64,000 bases of DNA, taken from the NCBI GenBank assembly GCA_028710865.1, contig JAQTUF010000002.1, forward strand, positions 72,450 through 136,449, given 5' to 3'. Shown here piece after piece: positions 29,413-38,801 of this stretch. The notes under the pieces are model-generated. The model was not told where the DNA came from, searched no databases, and saw only the letters and a list, made by a program, of their open reading frames with translations. How positions within the stretch are numbered: the first letter of the stretch is position 1; every line of letters starts with the position of its first letter. A program made the translations under genes and the position numbers. This stretch comes from Candidatus Shapirobacteria bacterium (GTDB taxonomy: Bacteria; Patescibacteria; Microgenomatia; UBA12405).

Positions 29413-29859
29413 ATGTTTAAAGAACTTTTTCTGGCCATAATTTTAGGTGCTCTCTTAGGTTTTGGCATCACCGGAGGCTACTTGGCTATAGATAAAAAAA
29501 ATAATCAAAACAAAATTCAGCCAGTTATTACCAGTCCTACCCCAATTCCCAGTATTATTGATTCTCAAAATCAAACTGAAAAAAAAGATGATGGTTTAAC
29601 TTTAAATTCAATAGAAGATCTAGATATTGTTTCTCAAGAAGATTTAGAATTAACTGGTGTAACTACCTCTCCAGAAAGTACTATTATTGTCACTTTAGGT
29701 AATCAAATATTAAGTAGCAAAAGCGATAAAGATGGTAAATTTAATCTCCAGTTAAAATTGGATAGTGGCCTCAATATCATTAAAATAACTGTCATTGATT
29801 CTAATAATAACCAATTTGAAAAAACACTAAATATTACTTATTCTACAGCCAAAATTTAA
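29413..29859 (+). CDS. Membrane-anchored protein with Ig/carboxypeptidase-regulatory-like domain
   Basis: 148 residues. N-terminal anchor (about 5-25), a polar linker rich in Pro, Thr and Gln, then a beta-sandwich-like segment, LTGVTTSPESTIIVTLGNQ through DKDGKFNLQLKLDSGLN, which matches the pattern of bacterial Ig-like or CarboxypepD_reg domains. Likely displayed on the cell surface. Ends 1 base before the next gene's ATG. Confidence 0.75.
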   Translation: MFKELFLAIILGALLGFGITGGYLAIDKKNNQNKIQPVITSPTPIPSIIDSQNQTEKKDDGLTLNSIEDLDIVSQEDLELTGVTTSPESTIIVTLGNQILSSKSDKDGKFNLQLKLDSGLNIIKITVIDSNNNQFEKTLNITYSTAKI

Positions 29860-29860
29860 C

Positions 29861-30523
29861 ATGATTAGTTATTTTCTTTCATTAATATTATTATTAATTT
29901 CACCTACTACTGTTTTTGCTACCGATGCCTCACCTTCGGCTAACAATTCTAATGATATCCAAACAATTAGAGAAGTTGTCCAACAAAAAGTTAAAGAAAA
30001 ACTAAATCTCATCACTACTCCTGAATCAAAACCAAAATCATTTTTTGGTACTATTCAAAAAATAACAAATAATCAAATTGATATTAATTTAAATAATGAA
30101 ACTAAAACTATTATCACCACTGACAACACTGTTTTTATTAACCTTAAACGAACCAAAATTGCCCTAAAAGATCTTAAGTCTGGTCAAGAAATTCTTGCAC
30201 TTGGCTATCTTAATTCTCAAAACCAATTAGAAACCAAAAGAATTATTATTTTTGAATTAAAAAGCGTTGAAAATAATACTCAAGTAGTTAATGGTCAAAT
30301 AGTCGATGTTTCCCAAACTTCCCCAATTTTTGTTATTGTTCCTCAAGCTAATAAAAATAATCAATATCAAATAACCACTACTACCACTGAAATTAAAAAA
30401 ATAAAAACTGGTCAAAAAGCCATCATTGTTATTAAACCAGACCCAAAAATGACTAACACTTTCGATTTATTAAAAACAATTTCTCTTTCAGAATCAACTA
30501 CTTCCGCTTCTCCAACTCAATAA
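29861..30523 (+). CDS. Secreted protein with DUF5666-like beta repeats
   Basis: 220 residues with a signal peptide (hydrophobic residues 2-16, cleavage near VFA-TDA). Two similar beta-rich segments, FFGTIQKITNNQIDINL with a following LKDLKSGQEILALGYL, and a second with INGQIVDV-type start, resemble DUF5666 modules. Function unknown. Cotranscribed with the preceding gene. Confidence 0.7.
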   Translation: MISYFLSLILLLISPTTVFATDASPSANNSNDIQTIREVVQQKVKEKLNLITTPESKPKSFFGTIQKITNNQIDINLNNETKTIITTDNTVFINLKRTKIALKDLKSGQEILALGYLNSQNQLETKRIIIFELKSVENNTQVVNGQIVDVSQTSPIFVIVPQANKNNQYQITTTTTEIKKIKTGQKAIIVIKPDPKMTNTFDLLKTISLSESTTSASPTQ

Positions 30524-30539
30524 TACCTACAATTAGGTG

Positions 30540-30590
30540 TATAATCCCAATTAAGTCCTAAAGTCCCTTAAAAAATCTAAACAAGGAGGA
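30540..30590 (+). promoter_or_regulatory. Promoter and strong ribosome binding site of the deacetylase gene
   Basis: TATAAT at 30540-30545, a leader of about 45 bases, and AAGGAGGA at 30583-30590 lying 8 bases before the ATG. This is one of the strongest Shine-Dalgarno sequences in the window and unlike most neighbours. Confidence 0.65.
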
Positions 30591-30598
30591 TTAATTCA

Positions 30599-31333
30599 AT
30601 GACCATGTCTAAAAAATCCCGTCGTATTTTATTACTTATGGTAATTACTTTGCTTGTCTTTGTGACTGCCATACCTACCTGTCTTGCTAGCTCCCCTGCT
30701 CCATCACAAATCAAATCACTTCCAAACTCAAATATGGTCTGTCTAACCTTTGATGATGGATATGGAAAAACTGCCATCACCACAATACTCAACTGTCTAC
30801 GGGAAAATAACGTTCAGTGTACATTTTTCATCATAGGTAGTTGTTTGAAAAAATATCCCGATCTTTGGAGACAGGCCATAGCTGATGGACACGAAATTGC
30901 TTATCACACTATGACTCACAGCAGCCTCAATAGAAAATCTAATCAAAAAATAATCAACGACATCAATAAATGGAATGACTTAGCACATGAAATTTTAGGA
31001 GAAGATTATCAAATACCCAAAATTGCCCGAGCTCCAGGAGGCAGTGCCAATTCCCGAGTTAGAAGGCTTTTTGAAAGTTTAGGTTATTCACTTATTTACT
31101 GGAGTCTAGATACCTATACCGGAGTTTACAAAAAAACCCATCATAATGTAGCTCAAAAAATAAATAACTATATCGTTAATAAAGTTAAAATTGGTTCAAT
31201 CGTACTCCAACACTTCAATAACTATGATGCACCATCAGTCTCACTATATATTCAATATTTAAAAGACAATTTCACATTAGGTAAAGTCAGTGATGCTCTA
31301 GTGGCTTCAGCTGCCAACACACCCATCACTTAA
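30599..31333 (+). CDS. Secreted polysaccharide deacetylase (NodB domain, CE4)
   Basis: 244 residues. Signal peptide (about 1-31), then the NodB domain: motif 1 TFDDGYG with the catalytic and metal Asp pair, motif 2 HTMTHSSL with the two metal His, motif 3 RAPGGSANSRV, and motif 4 WSLDT. Removes N- or O-acetyl groups from peptidoglycan, chitin or related polymers outside the membrane. Codon use and base composition are visibly less AT-rich than in its neighbours, and it has its own promoter, strong SD and hairpin, so recent horizontal acquisition is likely. Confidence 0.9.
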   Translation: MTMSKKSRRILLLMVITLLVFVTAIPTCLASSPAPSQIKSLPNSNMVCLTFDDGYGKTAITTILNCLRENNVQCTFFIIGSCLKKYPDLWRQAIADGHEIAYHTMTHSSLNRKSNQKIINDINKWNDLAHEILGEDYQIPKIARAPGGSANSRVRRLFESLGYSLIYWSLDTYTGVYKKTHHNVAQKINNYIVNKVKIGSIVLQHFNNYDAPSVSLYIQYLKDNFTLGKVSDALVASAANTPIT

Positions 31334-31344
31334 AACAAAACAGA

Positions 31345-31375
31345 GGGGGAAGTATATTTCTCAAAAACTTCCCCC
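31345..31375 (+). terminator. Hairpin after the deacetylase gene
   Basis: A perfect 9-base-pair stem GGGGGAAGT/ACTTCCCCC with a 13-base loop, 11 bases after the stop. There is no T run after it, so termination strength is uncertain. Confidence 0.6.
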
Positions 31376-31447
31376 ACCCCATCCCCTTTGTTTAGATTTA
31401 AAAATTTCAACCCATAATTTGATATAATCAAAGCGACCTATTCTCAT

Positions 31448-31522
31448 GGTGGTATTAGCTCAATTGGTTAGAGCGCAGCTCTGTGAAAGCTGAGGTTGTC
31501 GGTTCAAGTCCGATATACCACC
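31448..31522 (+). tRNA. tRNA-His (anticodon GTG)
   Basis: Encodes the extra G at position -1, paired with C73, the histidine identity element. Acceptor GTGGTAT pairs with ATACCAC, anticodon stem CAGCT/AGCTG with loop CTGTGAA, anticodon GTG, T-arm GTCGG-TTCAAGT-CCGAT. CCA follows directly at 31523-31525. It lies about 0.9 kb before hisS. Confidence 0.95.
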
Positions 31523-31537
31523 CCAAATAACAATAAA

Positions 31538-32335
31538 TTACCACTCTCTCTGTTTAATCACATCTTCAAAACAATTAGTAAAAAAACGTTTATAACAAAT
31601 TTTAAGCAATTCCCTAACCAATACAAATTGCCATTTAGATATTCCCACAAACTTCAAATACGACAACAAATTAGGTTTATCATGGGTAATCAAATGTTCA
31701 TGAAGTAAAACTACTTTGGGATTATACACAATATCATAATTTATAAAATGCAAGAAAAATGCATATTCAGCATCTTCTCCACTAATTATTGACTCATTAA
31801 AATTTCTTTTATCCCATATACTCTTCCGTATAGAATAGCCAGCCCCAGCCAAAGAAGTAACTTTATCCATTTTAAAAAGCACTCCCAAATTTGGTTTTAT
31901 GGAAAAAATTTTTTTTTCATTACCAAATTTATCTGCCGACCAAAAGTCAGGATAACTATATCCAGCCCTACCAGATATTACATATTTACCATAAACTGCC
32001 CCAACATTAGGATTTTCCAAATCAATTAATATTTCCTCAAGCCAATTATTATTAGCCGGAATAGCATCACCAGACAATCTAATTAAATATTTTCCCTTGG
32101 CTTTTTTTACTCCAATATTAAATGCCTTTGCATATCCAAATTCTTCTGGTTTAATTTGAATTAAATTAACTTTTTGATCTTTTAAATATTCAACTGCTCC
32201 ATCAGTTGAACCAGAATCTACTACAATAATTTCAAATTCTTTAGAAGATTTTTGAGCTTTAATAGCTGGTATAGATTTTTGTAAAATGCCCAATTGGTTT
32301 TTAGTTATTATAATAATTGATACTTCTATACTCAT
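31538..32335 (-). CDS. Family 2 glycosyltransferase
   Basis: 265 residues beginning with the GT-A nucleotide-binding pattern VSIIIITKNQLGIL and IIVVDSGSTDGAVEYL. Where the DxD metal motif is usual, the sequence has LSGDAIP. A later GEDAEYAFFLH segment is the family's acceptor-side ED motif. Transfers a sugar, probably rhamnose or similar, to a surface glycan; the acceptor is unknown. A TATAAT box lies 9 bases before its ATG. Confidence 0.88.
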   Translation of the reverse strand: MSIEVSIIIITKNQLGILQKSIPAIKAQKSSKEFEIIVVDSGSTDGAVEYLKDQKVNLIQIKPEEFGYAKAFNIGVKKAKGKYLIRLSGDAIPANNNWLEEILIDLENPNVGAVYGKYVISGRAGYSYPDFWSADKFGNEKKIFSIKPNLGVLFKMDKVTSLAGAGYSIRKSIWDKRNFNESIISGEDAEYAFFLHFINYDIVYNPKVVLLHEHLITHDKPNLLSYLKFVGISKWQFVLVRELLKICYKRFFTNCFEDVIKQREW

Positions 32336-32423
32336 ATTTCTTCAATTATATAATAGATATTATCTATTCCGCTTTATACTTCAATTCTCTAATTCTCCCT
32401 TGTTCAAATTATTTATAGACTAT

Positions 32424-32452
32424 TTTACTTCAAACTCTTAATCATTTAAAAT
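32424..32452 (+). promoter_or_regulatory. hisS promoter (leaderless type)
   Basis: TTTACT (32424-32429), a 17-base spacer and TAAAAT (32447-32452) ending 5 bases before the hisS ATG. No Shine-Dalgarno sequence. Confidence 0.5.
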
Positions 32453-32457
32453 ACGCT

Positions 32458-33690
32458 ATGATTAAACCTCAAACACTAAAAGGCTTTCGTGATTTACTCC
32501 CGGCAGAAATGGCGGTCCGTAATTATGTCAAAAATACCTTAATCGATGTTTTTGAAACTTTTGGTTTTCTCCCACTAGAAACTCCTGCTCTTGAATATGC
32601 TTCAGTTTTAAAAGGAAAATACAGTGGTGAAACTGATGAAAAACTCGGTTATTTTTTCAAAGATAATGGTGACCGAGAAATTGGTCTTCGTTATGATCTC
32701 ACCGTCCCTGTGGCTAAAGTTTTAGCTATGTATTCAAATCAAATCCAATTACCTTTTAAACGCTATCAAATCCAACCAGTCTGGCGTGCTGAAAACACTC
32801 AAAAAGGTCGTTACCGTGAATTTGTCCAATGTGATGTTGATACTTTTGGTACTAGCTCCCCCATTAGTGATGCTGAAAACATTTCTTTAATTTATATTGC
32901 CACTCAAAAACTCGGCCTCAAAAACGTTCTAGTTAAAATAAATAGTCGAATTATTTTATCCGACATTTTAGTCAAAAGTGGCATCAAAAAAGACCAAAAT
33001 TTGATACTTCAATCTCTCGATAAAATAGACAAAATTGGTGATAATGGAGTAAAAGAAGAGCTCAAATCAAAGAATTTGTCTCCAACCCAAATAGATAATC
33101 TTTTTAAATATATCAAAGAAGCTCAATTGGACGACCAATTGACCCAAATTTTTACCAAAATAAAAACCCTCGGGGTCCCCGAATCGGCCTATATTTTCGA
33201 CCCCACTCTTGTTCGTGGTTGTGATTATTACACCAGCACTATTTTTGAAATTACTGTCCCTGAAGCTAATGGTTCCATTGGTGGCGGCGGTCGTTACGAT
33301 AAATTAATTAAAACTTTAGGTGGTCCAGATATCCCTGCTGTTGGTTTTTCTTTTGGCTTTGAAAGAGTTGTTGATGTCATTAAAGATTTAAATCTCCTCC
33401 CTCAAACTAATCAAACCAAAACTAAAATTTTAATTGCCAATTTTGGATCAGAAACCGAAAATGATGTATTAAAGCTCGTTTCTCAACTTCACAACCAAAA
33501 TATTCCTTCAATTATTTATCCTGATTTTGACAAGCTTTCTAAACAAATTAAATATGCCACTTCCTTAGGAATCCCTTATTTAGCTATTATTGGCACCAAT
33601 GAAGCTAAAAATAACCAGATTACTATCAAAAATCTCACTACTACTGAACAAAAACTAGTCAAGTTTGAAGAATTGATCGATATGCTATAA
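32458..33690 (+). CDS. hisS: Histidyl-tRNA synthetase
   Basis: 410 residues. Class II synthetase with motif 2 around [16 protein letters not shown], the histidine-binding [14 protein letters not shown] segment, motif 3 [11 protein letters not shown], and a C-terminal anticodon-binding domain. Charges tRNA-His, whose gene lies upstream. All expected regions are present at normal length. Confidence 0.97.
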   Translation: MIKPQTLKGFRDLLPAEMAVRNYVKNTLIDVFETFGFLPLETPALEYASVLKGKYSGETDEKLGYFFKDNGDREIGLRYDLTVPVAKVLAMYSNQIQLPFKRYQIQPVWRAENTQKGRYREFVQCDVDTFGTSSPISDAENISLIYIATQKLGLKNVLVKINSRIILSDILVKSGIKKDQNLILQSLDKIDKIGDNGVKEELKSKNLSPTQIDNLFKYIKEAQLDDQLTQIFTKIKTLGVPESAYIFDPTLVRGCDYYTSTIFEITVPEANGSIGGGGRYDKLIKTLGGPDIPAVGFSFGFERVVDVIKDLNLLPQTNQTKTKILIANFGSETENDVLKLVSQLHNQNIPSIIYPDFDKLSKQIKYATSLGIPYLAIIGTNEAKNNQITIKNLTTTEQKLVKFEELIDML

Positions 33691-33691
33691 T
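33686..33691 (+). promoter_or_regulatory. -10 box of rpmE (leaderless type)
   Basis: TATAAT overlapping the hisS stop region and ending 7 bases before the rpmE ATG, with a TTGAAG-like -35 about 15-16 bases upstream. Confidence 0.45.
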
Positions 33692-33698
33692 AAACCTT

Positions 33699-33965
33699 AT
33701 GAAACAAGGAATTCATCCACAATATTTTGACAACGCCCACGTTACTTGCGCCTGCGGTAATAAATTTACCACTGGTTCAACTATTGAAAAGATTGAAGTT
33801 GATGTTTGTTCTAAATGTCACCCATTCTTTACTGGTCAACAAAAGTTTGTTGACATTAAAGGAAGAATTGATAAATTTAAAGAAAAAGTTGTTAAAGGTA
33901 AAGCCTACCAAGATAGTAAAAAACCTAAAATCAAAAAAACTAAAAAAGTTAAAAAATTAAATTAG
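33699..33965 (+). CDS. rpmE: Ribosomal protein bL31
   Basis: 88 residues. The zinc-type L31 with cysteines in CACGNKF and [16 protein letters not shown], then GRIDKF. A lysine-rich C-terminal tail extends beyond the usual 66-70 residues. The cysteine-containing form predicts zinc binding. It is followed by a strong terminator and then prfA, as in many bacteria where rpmE precedes prfA. Confidence 0.95.
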   Translation: MKQGIHPQYFDNAHVTCACGNKFTTGSTIEKIEVDVCSKCHPFFTGQQKFVDIKGRIDKFKEKVVKGKAYQDSKKPKIKKTKKVKKLN

Positions 33966-33974
33966 CTACTTTAC

Positions 33975-34010
33975 GCCGTCAAAATCTGTCCTTAATTTTG
34001 ACGGCTTTTT
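33975..34010 (+). terminator. Rho-independent terminator after rpmE
   Basis: Perfect 11-base-pair stem (33975-33985 with 33995-34005), 9-base loop, then five T. It separates hisS-rpmE from prfA, whose ATG is only 24 bases further on. Confidence 0.92.
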
Positions 34011-34034
34011 GTTTAAAATTAATTAATAAATAAA

Positions 34035-34760
34035 ATGCCAACAATAAATCCCAACATTGCTATTATGGAATTCTATCCCGGTCCAGGTGGTCAGGAAGCC
34101 ACTATCTGGGCTGACGACCTTATGAATATGTATATTCGTTATGCCAATAAAGTCGGTTGGAAAGTGTCACAAATCGATGACAAAATTATTCAGATATCTG
34201 GTTTTGATGCCTACAATCAATTAAAACATGAAGCTGGAACTCATCGAGTTCAACGAATCCCTATAACCGAAAAACGTGGTCGTCTTCAAACTTCTACTGC
34301 TTCTATTGCTATCATGCCAAAAATTGATTCCAAAGAAATTAATTTCAAAATGGAAGACGTCGTTATTACTGCTTGTCGAGCTGGTGGTAATGGCGGTCAA
34401 AATGTTAATAAAGTCTCTACTGCTATTCACTTAGTTCACAAACCCACTGGATTAATGTTTGATGTCCGCACTGAAAGGTATCAACAACAAAATAGAGAAA
34501 TTGCCTTAGAACTCCTTAAAACTAAGTTGTGGCAAATTGAAGAAGAAAAACGAGCTTCTCAAGTTGCTGGTGGTCGATCAAATGTTAGTCAATCAAATAG
34601 AGCTGATAAAATCCGTACTTATAATTATCCTCGAAACCAAATTAAAGATCATCGCATCGATAAATCATTTAACAACCTAGATAAAATCATGGCCGGAGAC
34701 CTTGAAGATCTTTTATTAGAACTCACCGTCCTCGACCAACCAAAAGAAAAACAAAACTGA
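34035..34760 (+). CDS. prfA: Peptide chain release factor 1, lacking the N-terminal domain
   Basis: 241 residues against about 355 normally. It starts where domain 2 of RF1 begins ([18 protein letters not shown]) and contains the codon-recognition segment [18 protein letters not shown], where PIT stands for the PxT tripeptide of RF1 rather than the SPF of RF2, and the catalytic GGQ in [14 protein letters not shown]. Domain 1, which contacts the stalk base and RF3, is missing, and no coding sequence for it is visible upstream. Its own stop is TGA, which RF1 does not read. An RF1 identity is well supported; activity without domain 1 is inference. Confidence 0.88.
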   Translation: MPTINPNIAIMEFYPGPGGQEATIWADDLMNMYIRYANKVGWKVSQIDDKIIQISGFDAYNQLKHEAGTHRVQRIPITEKRGRLQTSTASIAIMPKIDSKEINFKMEDVVITACRAGGNGGQNVNKVSTAIHLVHKPTGLMFDVRTERYQQQNREIALELLKTKLWQIEEEKRASQVAGGRSNVSQSNRADKIRTYNYPRNQIKDHRIDKSFNNLDKIMAGDLEDLLLELTVLDQPKEKQN

Positions 34761-34775
34761 TATAATCCAACTATT

Positions 34776-35375
34776 ATGCCAGCCATAATTAACTTCAAGA
34801 TTTGTGATAATGCTCCAGAGTGTGGTGGTTTAGAAGTTTGTCCTACAAAAGCCATTACTTGGAATGAAACTAAAAAAACTTTAGAAATAGATCAATCAAA
34901 ATGTATTACTTGTGGTAAATGTGTCAAAGCCTGCCCTGTTGGTGCTATCAAAGCTGCTAAAGGCAAAGATTTTGAAGATATTAAAAAAGAATATGACCAA
35001 GATTCCCGAAGGACTTCTGATTTGTTTATTGAGCGATACGGTGCCTCATCAATGGATCCTACTGCTCTAGTCTCTCCTGTTTTCCTACAAAGTCAGATTG
35101 ATAAAAAACTAACCTTAGTGGCCGAAATTTTTGATAATGATTTAGCTATGTGTTTAGTTAAATCAATCCCAATTAGAGATCTTTTCAAAAATAAAATTCT
35201 ATATTACAAAATCAATATTGAATTTGGTCCAGATTTAATTAAAGATTATAAAATTAAAACCCTACCTTGTCTTTTATTTTTCAAAAACGGCCAACTAACC
35301 GGCAAAATCGAAGGTTATTATGGCTTGGATAAAAAGAAAGAGTTAATTTCTCAAATTTCTTCCCTAATCTACTAA
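34776..35375 (+). CDS. Ferredoxin-thioredoxin-fold fusion protein
   Basis: 199 residues. The N-terminal part (1-65) has two 4Fe-4S motifs: a first irregular one with CDNAPECGGLEVCP and a second regular one CITCGKCVKACP. The C-terminal part (about 105-199) has a thioredoxin fold with the cis-proline segment KTLPCLLFFKNGQ but no CxxC active site. The fusion suggests an electron-transfer protein with a partner-docking or sensing domain. Its partner is unknown. A TATAAT box (34761-34766) lies 9 bases before the ATG. Confidence 0.8.
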   Translation: MPAIINFKICDNAPECGGLEVCPTKAITWNETKKTLEIDQSKCITCGKCVKACPVGAIKAAKGKDFEDIKKEYDQDSRRTSDLFIERYGASSMDPTALVSPVFLQSQIDKKLTLVAEIFDNDLAMCLVKSIPIRDLFKNKILYYKINIEFGPDLIKDYKIKTLPCLLFFKNGQLTGKIEGYYGLDKKKELISQISSLIY

Positions 35376-35380
35376 ATCTT

Positions 35381-35755
35381 TTAACTTCTCCCTCTAACAA
35401 TCATTCCTAATATATTTTCCAGCTTTCCCAAAACCCCTCTTTTTTCTACTGATATATTCTCTCGTCTTTCAAAATCAGCTTTATTTATAGCTTCCAATCC
35501 AATAAAAGCCACTTCTCGTTTAATAAGATCTTTATCTTCAATATATTTTAACAGTTCCTTTCTCAACAAATCACTATTTCTACTATTTATTAAATTAGGA
35601 ATAAGTTTATCATCGATCAATTTTTGCTTTTCAACCTCATCAACTCTAGGATCTTTAATCAAAAAAACTAAATTATCTATATCATGTTCAACAACTAAAC
35701 TAAAAGATGCTTTTTTCCTTTCTTTTTCTATTAAAAAATATTCATATTCCCTCAT
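35381..35755 (-). CDS. Hypothetical helical protein
   Basis: 124 residues, charged and mostly helical, no signal peptide, no recognised family. It lies 1 base after the HtrA-like gene on the same strand and converges with the ferredoxin-thioredoxin gene. Possibly a cytoplasmic partner of that operon. Confidence 0.65.
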   Translation of the reverse strand: MREYEYFLIEKERKKASFSLVVEHDIDNLVFLIKDPRVDEVEKQKLIDDKLIPNLINSRNSDLLRKELLKYIEDKDLIKREVAFIGLEAINKADFERRENISVEKRGVLGKLENILGMIVRGRS

Positions 35756-35756
35756 T

Positions 35757-36842
35757 TTATTCTTTCTTCTCTAAAATAACTTTTATTTCTGTCTCTTTTC
35801 CATCTCTAACATATTTTATTTTTACTTCATCTCCAATCTTTTTCTGACTTATAACCTTAGCAATTGAAATTACTCCATCGTCAATAATTTTTTTTCCATC
35901 AATTTCTGTCACTACATCTCCTACCTTAATCCCTGCTTTCTCAGCTGGACTATTCTCTGCCACTATTTGAATATAATTTCCAACAGGAATTTTATTTACT
36001 TTTGCCGCCTCCTTGGATACAACCTTATAAGCCACTCCTAAATATGGCCGATCAAACTCCCCTGTATTTCTAAAGTTATTAACTGATGCTTTAATTAAAT
36101 TAATTGGCAGAGCAAAACCAATACTTTGTCCATTTTGTGATACCGCCACATTTACCCCAATTACTTTTCCACTTGAATCAAATAGTGGACCACCAGAATT
36201 ACCAAGGTTGATTGCCGCGTCTGTTTGAATTACATCTTCCAATTTTTCTGAATCTGTCCCTACTCCTGCAGTTATTCCTCTACCTAGCCCTGAAATTACC
36301 CCTTTAGTTACTGTTGATCTAAATTCTCCTAAAGCCGTCCCAATAGCAATTACTGTTTGTCCCACTTTCAATTGATCTGAATCTCCTAAATCTATTGGTA
36401 TTAAATCATTTTTATCAATTTTTAATATCGCCAAATCATTTATTGGATCCCGATAAATATTAACCACTTCAATTACTTCATCCTTACCAATAATTACTTT
36501 ATATTTTGCCTCTAGATCCGAAACCACATGCTTATTAGTCACTATTAAACCGTCCGAACTAATAATAAAACCCGTCCCCACATCTTGTTCTATATTTTGC
36601 TTATTTAAACTAAAAATATTAGTAATATTTTTATTAATTGATATCGTCACCACACTATTAGTTGCTTTTTCCACCACCCTAGTTACCACCGATTCTTCAT
36701 CCACTATTTCTCGGGTTTTTTTAATATTAGGGTTTTTATCATCAAATTTCCTTTGAATTTTAATTCCAACTATAATTCCTCCACTCAAAATTAACATCCC
36801 TAAGATTATTATTAAAACTATTTTAATAGTTTTTTTATTCAT
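35757..36842 (-). CDS. HtrA/DegP-type membrane-anchored serine protease
   Basis: 361 residues. N-terminal anchor (about 6-26), trypsin-like domain with the catalytic triad His105 (NKHVVSD), Asp136 (DPINDLAIL) and Ser216 (GNSGGP), and a single C-terminal PDZ domain (about 265-361). Degrades misfolded proteins outside the membrane. It overlaps the CtpA gene by 8 bases, forming a quality-control pair of extracytoplasmic proteases. Confidence 0.95.
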   Translation of the reverse strand: MNKKTIKIVLIIILGMLILSGGIIVGIKIQRKFDDKNPNIKKTREIVDEESVVTRVVEKATNSVVTISINKNITNIFSLNKQNIEQDVGTGFIISSDGLIVTNKHVVSDLEAKYKVIIGKDEVIEVVNIYRDPINDLAILKIDKNDLIPIDLGDSDQLKVGQTVIAIGTALGEFRSTVTKGVISGLGRGITAGVGTDSEKLEDVIQTDAAINLGNSGGPLFDSSGKVIGVNVAVSQNGQSIGFALPINLIKASVNNFRNTGEFDRPYLGVAYKVVSKEAAKVNKIPVGNYIQIVAENSPAEKAGIKVGDVVTEIDGKKIIDDGVISIAKVISQKKIGDEVKIKYVRDGKETEIKVILEKKE

Positions 36843-38031
36843 TCAATACTTCAATTGCTTTATTTAATTGCAAGTCTTCATTAGAATTTATATCATCACT
36901 ATTTTTTACTTCTATATCGGGCATAATTCCTACATTATGAATATTTGCCCCATTTGGTAACAACCATTTAGCTACAGTAATATGAAGACCACTTCCATCT
37001 GAAAAATCCTCTGGCTGTTGCACTGTTCCCTTACCAAAAGTTTTTTCTCCCACCAATTTTCCCCGATTATAATCCTTCAATGCCCCAGCCAAAATTTCTG
37101 CTGCAGAAGCTGAACCTCCATTTACTAAAACCACCAATTTTTCATCTAATAATTTATTTCTTGATTTATCCACCTTATATTCCTCAATTAAACCATTACT
37201 CGATTGCTGTTTTACTATTACTCCATCCTTTATAAAATCAGAAGCCACTAACACACTTGCCTGTAGATAACCTCCAGGATTATTTCTCAAATCCAATACA
37301 ATTCCTCCAAAATCACTTCCTTCTCCTTGTTTTATTTGATTAACTATCTCTGGCCATTCATCAAACAATTTTTCTGTAAATTTATTTAATTTTACCCAAG
37401 CAACTTTCTTATCATTTATTTTTTTCCATTCTAGTTCTACACTGGCCACTACAATATTATCTCTCTTTAAAACCACATCATAAGCAGCCGCTTTACCCTC
37501 ACGATACATATTTAAAGTAACTTCCGTGTCAATTTCACCTCTTATCAACTCAACTGCTTCACTTAAACTAATTCCAGTTGTATCTCGTTCTATATTTTTC
37601 TTTTTATCAGTAATTTTTAAAATCAAATCATTAGTCTTAATCCCTGCCTTTTCTGCTGGAGTTCCTGACAAAGTTGTCATCACTGCCAATGTCTTATCCT
37701 TATAACCTAAAGATATTCCTACTCCACCAAATTCACCAGTTAGATCCTCATTAGAACTCTTATTTTCCTTAGGAGATAGAAATACCGTATAAGGATCATC
37801 TAACGATGCCACCATCCCCTTAATCGCCCCATATTCCATATCTTCCTTTTTAATTTTATCTTGATCTAAATAAATTTGAGACAATTTATCTTTCACTTTC
37901 CACATCAACGACAAATTTAATGGGTCTTTATTCACCACAATATAACCTTGACCTATCCTAAAACTTATCAAAGATACTACCGAAAGTATGGCTAAACACA
38001 AAAAAATGTTTCTTATTTTTCTAAATTGCAT
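36835..38031 (-). CDS. C-terminal processing peptidase (S41, CtpA-like)
   Basis: 398 residues. N-terminal anchor, PDZ domain (about 90-180, EFGGVGISLGYKDK, GIKTNDLILKI), and S41 catalytic core with Ser309 (GGSASAAEI) and Lys334 (TFGKGTVQ), 25 residues apart as in E. coli Tsp. Cleaves exported proteins near their C-termini. It shares an operon with the HtrA-like protease. Confidence 0.95.
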   Translation of the reverse strand: MQFRKIRNIFLCLAILSVVSLISFRIGQGYIVVNKDPLNLSLMWKVKDKLSQIYLDQDKIKKEDMEYGAIKGMVASLDDPYTVFLSPKENKSSNEDLTGEFGGVGISLGYKDKTLAVMTTLSGTPAEKAGIKTNDLILKITDKKKNIERDTTGISLSEAVELIRGEIDTEVTLNMYREGKAAAYDVVLKRDNIVVASVELEWKKINDKKVAWVKLNKFTEKLFDEWPEIVNQIKQGEGSDFGGIVLDLRNNPGGYLQASVLVASDFIKDGVIVKQQSSNGLIEEYKVDKSRNKLLDEKLVVLVNGGSASAAEILAGALKDYNRGKLVGEKTFGKGTVQQPEDFSDGSGLHITVAKWLLPNGANIHNVGIMPDIEVKNSDDINSNEDLQLNKAIEVLNE

Positions 38032-38034
38032 TAT

Positions 38035-38781
38035 TTATTCTATCACTAATAATAACCGTCCCAATCTCGAATTTAATAAAAACCTATATTCCCCATTTGA
38101 AAAGTTTTTAAATAATTCTTGCCAAATTTCATTACCTAAATAAATTACTGGCATTTTCGTTTTTAAATCATCATTTTTTAAACTTGTCACTATCCCAACC
38201 ACTCCAACCACTTCAGCTTTTAATAAAAAAGATGAATCTAAATTATCAGTAAACAATATCTTATAATCCAATTGAGTTCCCAATTGATTAAATTGATTAA
38301 TCAGTTTCACTTCTCCATTTCCCCAAACTTTTCCTTCTACCAATCCTTCACCTTTAAACTCTTTAGCCCAAAAATCCAAGACAATTTTCCCTTCCTCAAT
38401 TTTTGAAACCTTAGATCTAACTGGAGCCAAAACTTCCTTTTTTTCATTTTGTTTTATTTCAATTTTCAAATTTCCAAATTCATCAATTTCCAAAAAATCC
38501 CCACTTATTGGAAAACAAATCTTATTTGAAGAAAACAAACCACCAGTTTTACAAATCAAATCACCTTCATTTACTTGTACTTTTCTAAACTTTTCATTTA
38601 AACCAACTAATTTTTCATTCCTTATTTTGCCAAAAATAGAAGAAAAATTAAATGATTCTATTTTTTTAACTTCTGTTACTGCAATAGTTTGTTTTTCTTC
38701 TACTACATCATTCAATTTAACCAAAATCTTTGCTTCCAATGGTAGTTTCATTACCCATTTAGCTTTGATTTTATTTTTCAT
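38035..38781 (-). CDS. Hypothetical protein with barrel-sandwich-like segments
   Basis: 248 residues, no membrane span. Short beta-rich stretches such as LPLEAKILVKLNDVVEEKQT and KEVLAPVRSKVSKIEEGKIV resemble the biotinyl-lipoyl or RnfC-like barrel pattern, in which a loop lies between two near-symmetric halves, but no attachment lysine motif is seen. Function unknown. It ends 3 bases before the CtpA gene and is probably in the same operon. Confidence 0.6.
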   Translation of the reverse strand: MKNKIKAKWVMKLPLEAKILVKLNDVVEEKQTIAVTEVKKIESFNFSSIFGKIRNEKLVGLNEKFRKVQVNEGDLICKTGGLFSSNKICFPISGDFLEIDEFGNLKIEIKQNEKKEVLAPVRSKVSKIEEGKIVLDFWAKEFKGEGLVEGKVWGNGEVKLINQFNQLGTQLDYKILFTDNLDSSFLLKAEVVGVVGIVTSLKNDDLKTKMPVIYLGNEIWQELFKNFSNGEYRFLLNSRLGRLLLVIE

Positions 38782-38801
38782 GTCTATTTATTATAACCAA
38801 A

